A DNA stretch of 26,252 nt from JBGOTP01 sp041476545 (GTDB lineage: Bacteria; Acidobacteriota; Vicinamibacteria; Vicinamibacterales; CAVVIG01), in assembly GCA_041476545.1 (NCBI GenBank), contig JBGOTP010000019.1, positions 1 to 26,252 on the forward strand, given 5' to 3'. This document shows, in pieces, positions 13,937-21,145 of the stretch. Position 1 is the first letter of the stretch. Every line of letters begins with the position of its first letter. Under the pieces are notes generated by a model. That model had not been told where the DNA came from and made no database searches. It saw only the letters and a list, made by a program, of their open reading frames with translations. The translations under genes were made by a program, and so were the position numbers.

Positions 13937-15847
13937 TCAGGGGTGGCCGAATCGCCGGATGAGGTTCCGAAGTTGGCCGTCGAGCGAGGCCGACCGGGCG
14001 CTGAGCCTCGCCTTCGCCATGGCCAGCTTTCCATGCGGGGTTGCGTCGGAGAAAGGCCGCGGCCCCTCGCGGGAGGGCGCCGCCTTCAGCTCCGCAAAGT
14101 CCACCGTGACTTCAATCCGCGTCCCTTCGCCAGGCGAAGACTCCACTCTCAGGTCCCCGCCCATCGCTCGGACGCTCTCGGCGATGGCGGCGGGCGGCGT
14201 CACCTGGCGCGTCTCCGCGGGGACACCCGCGCTGCCGTTCCCGATATGTGAAAACCCGTGGCCATCGTCCTCGACGATGAGCACGTAACGACCAGCCTCG
14301 GCGCCGAACCGCACCAGGACATGTCGCGCTCCACTGTGCCGGCGCACATTCGCGAGCGCTTCTCGCACGATGCGCCCAAGCTCGGTACACGTCCGCTGTG
14401 ACAACGAGATCGAGTCGACGTCGGAGGTCACCAACCGGGCCGCAATGCCGGTTTCGCGCTCGAATCGTTCGACCGATTCCGCCAGAGTGCCGACCAACTG
14501 TGTGGGAGGCACGTCGGCAGTCTTCATTCCGCGCATGATGTCGCGAAGGTCCGACACTTCGTGCTGTAAAATTCGCTGTACCTGCTCGAGGTCGTTGACG
14601 ACCTGGACCGGCGCGGTCGTCAGATGACGACGCGCCAGCTCGAGCTGCATCTGCGCGCCGATGAGCGACTGCGTGATTCCGTCGTGCAGCTCCCGGGCAA
14701 GGCGCGCACGCTCGACCGCACCAGCTCGCGACCGCATGCGCCGCAGCAGGTACGTGTTGTGGAGCGCGGGACTCAACTCGCGGAGCGCCGCATGAAGAAA
14801 CCGCAGGCGCCCCTCCCGATCGCGCGCAGGTTTGGGATCCAACACGAAAAGCCGGCCGGTCCATTCCTTGGCAAAGGCGAACGAGACGACGACGAGACTA
14901 TCGGAGGGATGTCTGGCGGCAAACGCGGCCAGATTCGGCCCCGGCGGCGGTGACGACCGCCGGCCCTCTGCGTCGACGGCCACGATCTCCGGGAGAGGTC
15001 CGCGGGATCGTTGTGCGACATCCCAGCCGCTCGCCTGCGCGGGAAACAGGTAGTGCTGCTCCTCCGACTCATCCAGCTCCAGCATGTGCACGGTCGACTG
15101 GCCGTCTCCGGCCGGTGCGTGCGTTTGCCAGAGAATTGACCGGCCAGCCCCGGTTTCTCGAACGACAATCAGCGCTTCCCGAGCCTTCATCATCGACAGC
15201 AACTGATCCAGGAGTGCATGCATCGTGCGCGTCATGCTGAGTGCCGGGCGTGGAGTCCGCACGAGCTGCGCGATCGCGGCCCGCTCCACCCGCCGCCGCT
15301 CGCTGCGCGCGGCGAGGTACGCGAGCGGAACGCCGAAGAGCAGTACGTACGCAGCGCGCAGCATCAACTCGCGCGGCTCGACAAGGCTCGTGATCGGCGC
15401 GGCCTGTGCCGCCGCGCTGACGCGCTGGAGACCCGGCTCGAGCACGACGAGAACCATGGTGAATCCCGTTGTGGCGAGCGCCGGCCACGATCCCCAACGA
15501 CAGGCTGCGGCGTTAATCGCAAAGAACCACAGCACCCAAGGCGTGTTATCGGAGCCTGGGGAAAACACCGAGAGGGCAAGGGGCCAGCACAGATCGCCCG
15601 CATGGACCACCGCGCGAAAAGTCGCCGACCGTTCGCCGCGCTTCAACAGCCACAGCACGACGTAGCTGTGGAGGACGTACAGCCCGAGCAGCGACGCAGG
15701 CACTTTGGAAAGCGAACCCGAGCGCGAGAGTTGATCCAGACCGAGCACCAGGGCCGCACCGGTCGCGAGGAGCGCGCGCGCGACGGCAAGGACGCGCTCG
15801 ATACGCTGGCGCTCACCGGAATTGATCGCGAGGGGTGGTCGATCCAT
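13937..15847 (-). CDS. NarL-type membrane sensor histidine kinase
   Basis: The 636-residue protein has about six membrane helices in the first 180 residues and a GAF-like middle (about 205-365). A HisKA_3 domain has RLARELHDGITQSLIGAQ (His about 388), and a HATPase follows with REALANVRRHSGARHVLVRF (N box) and EDDGHGF (G1). This class normally signals to NarL/LuxR regulators. None is present here; the downstream gene is a receiver-less AAA+ activator. The C-terminal part after the ATPase (about 585-636) is basic and unusual. The helices and GAF suggest sensing of a membrane or small-molecule signal. Confidence 0.92.
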   Translation of the reverse strand: MDRPPLAINSGERQRIERVLAVARALLATGAALVLGLDQLSRSGSLSKVPASLLGLYVLHSYVVLWLLKRGERSATFRAVVHAGDLCWPLALSVFSPGSDNTPWVLWFFAINAAACRWGSWPALATTGFTMVLVVLEPGLQRVSAAAQAAPITSLVEPRELMLRAAYVLLFGVPLAYLAARSERRRVERAAIAQLVRTPRPALSMTRTMHALLDQLLSMMKAREALIVVRETGAGRSILWQTHAPAGDGQSTVHMLELDESEEQHYLFPAQASGWDVAQRSRGPLPEIVAVDAEGRRSSPPPGPNLAAFAARHPSDSLVVVSFAFAKEWTGRLFVLDPKPARDREGRLRFLHAALRELSPALHNTYLLRRMRSRAGAVERARLARELHDGITQSLIGAQMQLELARRHLTTAPVQVVNDLEQVQRILQHEVSDLRDIMRGMKTADVPPTQLVGTLAESVERFERETGIAARLVTSDVDSISLSQRTCTELGRIVREALANVRRHSGARHVLVRFGAEAGRYVLIVEDDGHGFSHIGNGSAGVPAETRQVTPPAAIAESVRAMGGDLRVESSPGEGTRIEVTVDFAELKAAPSREGPRPFSDATPHGKLAMAKARLSARSASLDGQLRNLIRRFGHP

Positions 15848-15936
15848 GTGAGAAGCGGATGCTCGACCTTACCACGACCAAACCCTCTCTGCTATGAGGT
15901 TTGCACGATCTTTTTTCAGGAATTGACGTCTTCCAA

Positions 15937-15981
15937 ATAGCGAACTTTTGTCTGGCAGATAGCGAACTTTTTTATCTGCCA
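15937..15981. promoter_or_regulatory. Direct repeats and dyad upstream of the membrane kinase
   Basis: ATAGCGAACTTTT occurs at 15937-15949 and 15959-15971, exactly 22 bases apart, about two helical turns. Overlapping them, TGGCAGATA (15953-15961) and TATCTGCCA (15973-15981) form a perfect 9 bp dyad with an 11-base spacer. The array is about 90-135 bases before the kinase ATG. No T-run follows the hairpin on either strand, so a terminator for the TylF-type gene is less likely than a binding site. Confidence 0.5.
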
Positions 15982-16000
15982 AACGCTCGCCGCGGTGCAA

Positions 16001-16705
16001 CTACTTCAAGTTGACCAGGAAGCTGACTGCCTGAGGGCCTTCGCGCCAATACTCGATCAGCTCGAATCGCGGGTTGCGCGCCAGCCACTCCCGGCAGGCC
16101 CGCTGCTCGCCGCAATTCGGGCTGCCCTTGAAGCGGAACCAGTCGTGGAAGATCAGCACCGTGCCCTGCCCCACCAGGTCCGTGAGGAAGTCCAGCACCG
16201 GCACCGTGGACTCGTACAGGTCGCAATCAATCATCACCATGGCCGCCCGCTTCAGGCCGTACTTCTCTTTGGTCTCCTGGTTGAGCGTCCGGTCGTAGAA
16301 ACCGGGGACGGCGATGACGCGCGTGAAGTCCACGCCCTCCTTCGCGATATTCGCCTTGAACTCGGCCTCCGAGCAGCCGTAGGCGCCCGGAAAGTAGTCC
16401 GCCTGCCGCTCACCGGGACCCGGCGGCAGTCCTTCAAATGAGTCGAAGGCAAAGAAACGCGGCGCATCAGAGCCGGAGGAGTGCACGCGGTTGCTCAGCA
16501 GTGCATGATAGGCGGCAGCCAGGGACTCGCCACGGTACACACCAAACTCCAGGTAGTCACCCTCAATCTGGTTCCAGGTCACAAAGGAAGCGGCCGTACG
16601 GATGCAGCCGTGTGCTCCGGTGAAATTGTCTTTCTCGGCGATGAGAAACCTCCCCGCCAGAAGCCGCACCGGACGCAGAATTCTCCGGGCCAGCCCTCTC
16701 ACCAT
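16001..16705 (-). CDS. TylF/MycF-family O-methyltransferase
   Basis: The 234-residue protein has the family's SAM and metal-binding pattern: GDYLEFGVYRGES (about 49-61), FFAFDSFEGLPP (about 84-95), AAMVMIDCDLYEST (Asp about 160 and 162) and VLIFHDWFRFKGSP (Asp about 188). Relatives methylate sugar hydroxyls in macrolides and other glycosides in a Mg2+-dependent way. Here it faces away from the carbamoyltransferase across a 121 bp gap with a strong dyad. A GAGGGGG stretch precedes the ATG. It is likely a tailoring enzyme of the adjacent island; the acceptor is unknown. Confidence 0.88.
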   Translation of the reverse strand: MVRGLARRILRPVRLLAGRFLIAEKDNFTGAHGCIRTAASFVTWNQIEGDYLEFGVYRGESLAAAYHALLSNRVHSSGSDAPRFFAFDSFEGLPPGPGERQADYFPGAYGCSEAEFKANIAKEGVDFTRVIAVPGFYDRTLNQETKEKYGLKRAAMVMIDCDLYESTVPVLDFLTDLVGQGTVLIFHDWFRFKGSPNCGEQRACREWLARNPRFELIEYWREGPQAVSFLVNLK

Positions 16706-16774
16706 CGTCTAGAACCCCCTCAATTCAGCACCGCAGTCGACGGTCCTCGGCCAACTGTTAGAGAATAGCCATCA

Positions 16775-16797
16775 TGCCGATACACGTCGTATCGGCA
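16775..16797. promoter_or_regulatory. 9 bp operator-like dyad between divergent biosynthetic genes
   Basis: TGCCGATAC and GTATCGGCA form a perfect inverted repeat with a 5-base spacer, between the TylF-type gene (-) and the carbamoyltransferase (+). A GATAAT box on the minus strand (16804-16809) would place a transcription start inside the dyad. This geometry suits a repressor operator. It is 30 bases before the carbamoyltransferase ATG, so both genes may be controlled. Confidence 0.55.
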
Positions 16798-16826
16798 AAT
16801 CTCATTATCAACCAAAAGGCTCCTGC

Positions 16827-18596
16827 ATGAAGATTCTCGGGATTAGTGGACTCGAACAGTCAATCCCCTTCAAAAAAGCTCACTGGCCGAACTTGGACGA
16901 GCGCGAGTACCGCATCTCTCAAGGGCACGATTCTGCCGCCGCCCTGATCGTCGATGGGACGCTCGTGGCTGCCGTTGCCGAGGAGCGATTCAGTCGAAAA
17001 AAGCACACGGGGGACTTTCCCATTCTCGCGATCCGCTCCTGTCTGGCCACTGCGGGACTGCCGATCGAGGCGGTTGACGAGATCGCTCATGGGTTTGACT
17101 ATTCGGCGTACCAACAGCTCTATTCCCTGGATCCGATCACGTCCGCGCTCTACCGCGAAGTCTTCTCCCGAGACGCGTTGCTCTCGCTCGTCGGGCGGGA
17201 CCTCCCCGGGTTTCCGCCCGAACGAGTGCACCAGGTCGGCCATCACCTCGCACATGCGGCCAGCGCCTATTTCACGTCGGGCTGGGATGAATGCCTGGTC
17301 GTGGTCGTAGACGGCATGGGCGAGGCACACAGCGTCACGGTGTATCACGCGGACGACGGCCGGCTCGAGCAAGTCCACCAGATCGCGGCCTCGGACTCGA
17401 TCGGCGTGCTCTATTCGCTCGTCACGCTCCACCTCGGGTTCGATTTCAATTCCGACGAATACAAGATCATGGGGCTCGCTCCCTACGGGCATCCCGAGCG
17501 GTTCCGTCAGTTCTTCGAGCAAGCCGTCGAGCTCCGCGACGGTTCGATACATATCCCCATTCTGAAATTGAATCGGACGCGAGATGAACGTGAGAACTAC
17601 CTGCTCACTCGCAAGTATCTCGCGGATCACCTGATTCGGGAGCGTCATCCGAACGATGACGTCACCGGCGAACATCAGGACGTCGCCGCCGCCCTGCAGG
17701 CGTGCCTCGACCGCACCATGATGCATGTCTGTGGTCACTTCGGAACCAAGCTGGGACTCCGACGCCTCGCCCTCGCCGGAGGAGTCGCGCTCAATTGCAC
17801 GGCCAACGGCAAGCTCCTGCGCTCCGGCCTCTTTGACGAAATCTACGTGCAACCGGCAGCCGGCGACGATGGCACCGCTCTCGGCGCCGCCCTCTACCGC
17901 GCGTCCCTGGCTGGCGAGGTGGTGAACCGCCGGGCTCCGGTTCCCTTTTTCGGTCCCGCCTACTCGATGAAGGACATTGATGCGGCGCTCTCGGCCTCTC
18001 GAGACCGCGTCGAGGTGACGCGCTTCGGAAGTCTGGCGGAGACGTGTGCCGAGGCCGCTACGCTCATCGCGGCGGGACGGGTCATTGCCTGGTATCGCGG
18101 ACGAATGGAGTTCGGCCCGCGCGCGTTGGGACACCGGAGCATCCTGGCAGATCCGGGACACCCGGAGATGCGCGACCGCATCAATGCCATGGTCAAAATG
18201 CGCGAGGCATTCCGTCCATTTGCGCCGGCAGTGTCCATCGAACAGGCACATCACTGGTTCGACATCCCGCCCCTGACCGAGCTGCCGTACATGATCGTCA
18301 TCGTCAATGTGCGCGAGCCATTCCGCGCTCAGTTACCAGCGATCACCCACGTCGACGGATCGGCCCGGGTGCAAACCGTGTCCGCGGGAGACAATGCGGA
18401 ATTTCATGCCCTTCTGCAGGCCGTCGGCCGGACGACAGGCCGGGAAATGGTGTTGAACACGAGCTTCAACGTCAAGGGACAACCGATCGTGAACACTCCG
18501 CTCGAAGCGATCGAAACGTTCCTCAGGACCGGGATCGAATACCTCTTTCTGGAGAACGTGCTCGTCAAACGGCGGTCGGATTCGACCGCCCCATGA
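16827..18596 (+). CDS. Carbamoyltransferase (NodU/CmcH family)
   Basis: The 589-residue protein is full length for the family. The Kae1-like N-terminal domain has GHDSAAALIVDG, AVAEERFSRKKH (about 49-60), the metal-binding HHLAHAASAY (His about 139, 140, 143), KIMGLAPYG and LALAGGVALNCTANGKL. QPAAGDDGTALGAAL follows. The C-terminal domain has WYRGRMEFGPRALGHRSIL and EAFRPFAPAV. Such enzymes transfer a carbamoyl group from carbamoyl phosphate, via an adenylate, to a hydroxyl of a sugar or antibiotic. Here it lies beside two methyltransferases and the carrier-based operon, so it is probably a late tailoring step. It converges on the operon's last gene. Confidence 0.95.
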   Translation: MKILGISGLEQSIPFKKAHWPNLDEREYRISQGHDSAAALIVDGTLVAAVAEERFSRKKHTGDFPILAIRSCLATAGLPIEAVDEIAHGFDYSAYQQLYSLDPITSALYREVFSRDALLSLVGRDLPGFPPERVHQVGHHLAHAASAYFTSGWDECLVVVVDGMGEAHSVTVYHADDGRLEQVHQIAASDSIGVLYSLVTLHLGFDFNSDEYKIMGLAPYGHPERFRQFFEQAVELRDGSIHIPILKLNRTRDERENYLLTRKYLADHLIRERHPNDDVTGEHQDVAAALQACLDRTMMHVCGHFGTKLGLRRLALAGGVALNCTANGKLLRSGLFDEIYVQPAAGDDGTALGAALYRASLAGEVVNRRAPVPFFGPAYSMKDIDAALSASRDRVEVTRFGSLAETCAEAATLIAAGRVIAWYRGRMEFGPRALGHRSILADPGHPEMRDRINAMVKMREAFRPFAPAVSIEQAHHWFDIPPLTELPYMIVIVNVREPFRAQLPAITHVDGSARVQTVSAGDNAEFHALLQAVGRTTGREMVLNTSFNVKGQPIVNTPLEAIETFLRTGIEYLFLENVLVKRRSDSTAP

Positions 18597-18669
18597 GGCC
18601 GGGATCCAGCTCCAAAAGACCTTTTTCTCCGGCCCGCAGGACCTCTCGCTGACCAATGGGACCGAGCGG

Positions 18670-19716
18670 CTAGGCGGCCGCGCTCGACATTCGAAAATCG
18701 TCAAGAGAGAGCGCATTGGCGAGGATGCGGCTGTCCGGCGCAAAGTGTCGCATCGCACCCGCCTTGAAGCCCATCACGGTGTACCCGCCAGGCTGGAACA
18801 ACACGTCGATCAGGCGGTACTTGTCCAGGAGCGACAGCCTCTCATAGTGATCCCGCAACAGCGGCGACGGCAGGCGGGACGACACATCAGTCTTCGGGAC
18901 CACGACGTCCATAGGGAGGGAACCCCTGCCGAGCCTCGTCTCGAAGAGGCAGCCGTGCTGGTCGAGCGCAAGGCCGTAGGGGAGGAACCCATGGAGACCA
19001 GATGTTTGCATGAGACCGAGCAGCGAGTCTGCGTCGAACAGCGTTTCGTTGACATTCAGGTACGCGTCGACGATCAATGCGTTCCGCGACTCTTCATCGT
19101 CGAAATCCAGATTCCAGCCGTAATTGAATGAATCAAAGCCGAGATCCTTGACCATGGCGATGCCGCGGTGGAAGTCCTGCCGGTTGTCGCCGAGCAGGAG
19201 AGCGGCGATCTGCTTGCGCCGCATTCGCTCGTAGCCTCCGTGTTTTCCATAGATGTACATGAACAGAATGCCGTCTTCGGCGAGATTGTGAACAAGGTTG
19301 CGCAGTCCCTTGGCTGGATCGGCGAGATGGTGGATGACGCCCATGCAGAGGATCACATCGAATGTGCCGAGTCTCTTGCCTTCTTCCATCAGATTGAACA
19401 ATTGAAACTCAACGTTGTGAATACCCTCGTTCGCGGCAGCTTGGCGGGCGATGGCCAGAGGGGGTTCGCTCACGTCGACGGCGACGAAACGCGTGTTCTT
19501 GAAAACGGCGGCAGCTTCGTTCAAACGCTGCCCGGTTCCAGTGCCGGCATCGAGCACACTTTTCCCGGAGAAATCGTACCGTGTTTCCATGGAAAAGATT
19601 GAAAGCAGGTTCGCCAGTTCCTTGAGCTTGCGCCTGCGCGCTTGCGGAGAAGGATAGGGGAACTTGGCATACATCTCGCTGACTTTTCGCGTCGTGTCGT
19701 CCAGGGCCTTTTGCAT
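18670..19716 (-). CDS. Class I SAM-dependent methyltransferase
   Basis: The protein begins MQKALDDTTRKVSEMYAKF followed by PYPSPQ, an N-terminal motif seen in some natural-product methyltransferases. SAM motif I is KSVLDAGTGTGQRLNEA; the next acidic residue is in FVAVDVSEPPLAIARQ; motif IV is TFDVILCMGVIHHLADP. A long C-terminal region (about 190-348) likely binds substrate. The ATG at 19716 has GAGGA six bases upstream; an ATG at 19743 overlaps the previous stop as ATGA and is the alternative. It is the last gene of the five-gene operon. Whether it methylates N, O or C cannot be told. Confidence 0.88.
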   Translation of the reverse strand: MQKALDDTTRKVSEMYAKFPYPSPQARRRKLKELANLLSIFSMETRYDFSGKSVLDAGTGTGQRLNEAAAVFKNTRFVAVDVSEPPLAIARQAAANEGIHNVEFQLFNLMEEGKRLGTFDVILCMGVIHHLADPAKGLRNLVHNLAEDGILFMYIYGKHGGYERMRRKQIAALLLGDNRQDFHRGIAMVKDLGFDSFNYGWNLDFDDEESRNALIVDAYLNVNETLFDADSLLGLMQTSGLHGFLPYGLALDQHGCLFETRLGRGSLPMDVVVPKTDVSSRLPSPLLRDHYERLSLLDKYRLIDVLFQPGGYTVMGFKAGAMRHFAPDSRILANALSLDDFRMSSAAA

Positions 19717-19739
19717 ACAGCTTCCTCGTTGTTCGGAGT

Positions 19740-20858
19740 TCATCGCGGGCTGTCATGGTCGCCACGATCGGGGTCGTCGAATGGGAGCCACCACTCGCCT
19801 TCGAGCCTTGTCAGAAACGCGTCGCCTTTGTAGATAGCACGCTCGAGATTCGCGTCGCGGGTATGAATGAGCAGCCAGTTGCTGCCATATCCGAAACTCG
19901 ACCCCCCAGAAATCTCGTTGACATAGCGCGGATCGAGGCGACCGGTGAGTGCCACCGCGCCGTGCTCGCGCGCATCGAGCGCCAGCGCATTCAGCACGTC
20001 GGCCATCGCGCCGCGGCGCGCGCCGACTTGCACCACGTCGCTCACTCCGCCGCTCTTGGCGAAGTACAAGTAATAGCCGAGAGCATCGCCGGCCCGGCGG
20101 ACGACCTGCGCTCGCAGGTCGCCCCATTCCCGTTTCGCGGCCAGGATGTCCAGGAGCCATGTAAGCGACGGCGCGTCGTACACGGGCCGCAAGAAACACC
20201 CACGGGAGAACGTCTCGATGTGGTCGAGCAGGGCGTGGGGATCCATCGCCTCAACAATGCAATCGCCCGCGGGCAGCCTGAACGGACTCTGTCGGATCGT
20301 CTCCGCCATTTTGTCGAGCGCCCAGATGCCTGGCGAGAGGCCGGTGGTCACCCACGCTGGAACTCCTCGCTTCCGGAGCAGCGACGCCATGTGCCGAACT
20401 GGTCTCAAGGGGCGCGTCCAGTGCGGGCTCTGCAGGAGCGCGGTCGTCCCGCCGAGCGCGTGCCAGATCTTGCGGACCGGCTCGTCGCTCTCGCACATCG
20501 AGAGGTCCTGGCTGCCCATGAGGAACGCCTTCGTCAGGCTGACGCCGGCGAGCGTGGCCCGGTACTCAGGGTCCACCATGAAGTGATGGCTGACGGCCAT
20601 CACGATCGGCCTTCCGTTGGCGAGCATCGGCCGCGGCAAGACGCCCAGGAAGCCGACCAGTCGTCCGGCACGGTCCTCGTAGGCCAGCGACGGCAGGCTC
20701 GGCGACGGCCAGGGATGCTGGTTCAGAATGCAACGCATGTAGGCCGTGCGCTTCTCGAGCGACGGCCCCACGCGGTCTGGGTACACCCTGGCATACAACG
20801 CGACAATGGCTGGCAGGTCCTGCTCGCTGGCCGGACGGACTCCTCCCGGAGTCGACAT
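19740..20858 (-). CDS. GNAT-like acyltransferase of the carrier operon
   Basis: The 372-residue protein starts at an ATG (20858) preceded by GGAAGG. The frame stays open to a TTG/ATG at 20900/20897, overlapping the carrier-protein stop. The N-terminal half looks like a GNAT fold: VRPASEQDLPAIVALYARVY, GRLVGFLGVLPRPMLANGRP, then SHHFMVDPEYRATLAG. A second half with its own fold (SGGVSDVVQVGARRGAMADV, then LNALALDAREHGA) suggests a tandem or FemX-like arrangement. In this operon it may move the carrier-bound aminoacyl group onto an amine or hydroxyl. That role is inference from context. Confidence 0.75.
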   Translation of the reverse strand: MSTPGGVRPASEQDLPAIVALYARVYPDRVGPSLEKRTAYMRCILNQHPWPSPSLPSLAYEDRAGRLVGFLGVLPRPMLANGRPIVMAVSHHFMVDPEYRATLAGVSLTKAFLMGSQDLSMCESDEPVRKIWHALGGTTALLQSPHWTRPLRPVRHMASLLRKRGVPAWVTTGLSPGIWALDKMAETIRQSPFRLPAGDCIVEAMDPHALLDHIETFSRGCFLRPVYDAPSLTWLLDILAAKREWGDLRAQVVRRAGDALGYYLYFAKSGGVSDVVQVGARRGAMADVLNALALDAREHGAVALTGRLDPRYVNEISGGSSFGYGSNWLLIHTRDANLERAIYKGDAFLTRLEGEWWLPFDDPDRGDHDSPR

Positions 20859-20896
20859 CCTCAATCCTTCCAACCTTCCAGAACGGCGAGGCTCCA

Positions 20897-21145
20897 TCAA
20901 GCAGCAGTCGGTCGGCCATTCGAGGCTGCGACAAAGTTGGCGATTCTGTCTATCGACTTGAAGTTGTCGAGATCAACGTTCTCGAGCATGATCTTCAACC
21001 CGAACGCCTGCTCGAGGTTGAGGAGCAGCTCAACGAACATGAAGGAATCCAGGACACCAGCCTCGATCAGATCCGTCTCCTCGGTAGGCGGATCGACGTG
21101 CAGTTTCTCGGAAAAGATCTGTTTGATCCGATCAGACATATTCAT
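20897..21145 (-). CDS. Stand-alone acyl/peptidyl carrier protein
   Basis: The ATG at 21145 overlaps the adenylating enzyme's stop (ATGA) and gives 82 residues, normal for a discrete carrier. The 4'-phosphopantetheine site is Ser about 34 in AGVLDSFMFVELLLNLEQ, followed by FGLKIMLENVDLDNFKSIDR, typical helices II-III. It should hold the activated amino acid as a thioester. A longer frame upstream runs inside the adenylating gene and was not used. Confidence 0.92.
   Translation of the reverse strand: MNMSDRIKQIFSEKLHVDPPTEETDLIEAGVLDSFMFVELLLNLEQAFGLKIMLENVDLDNFKSIDRIANFVAASNGRPTAA

Noticed and set aside
16860..18254. 464-codon open frame on the minus strand opposite the carbamoyltransferase
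   Set aside because: It is fully antisense to a complete, motif-bearing gene and its translation shows no domain; long antisense frames are common in GC-rich DNA.
18597..18669. Bidirectional terminator between the convergent carbamoyltransferase and methyltransferase genes
   Set aside because: GGCCGG/CCGGCC could pair, but the loop is about 25 bases and no T-run follows the stem on either strand.
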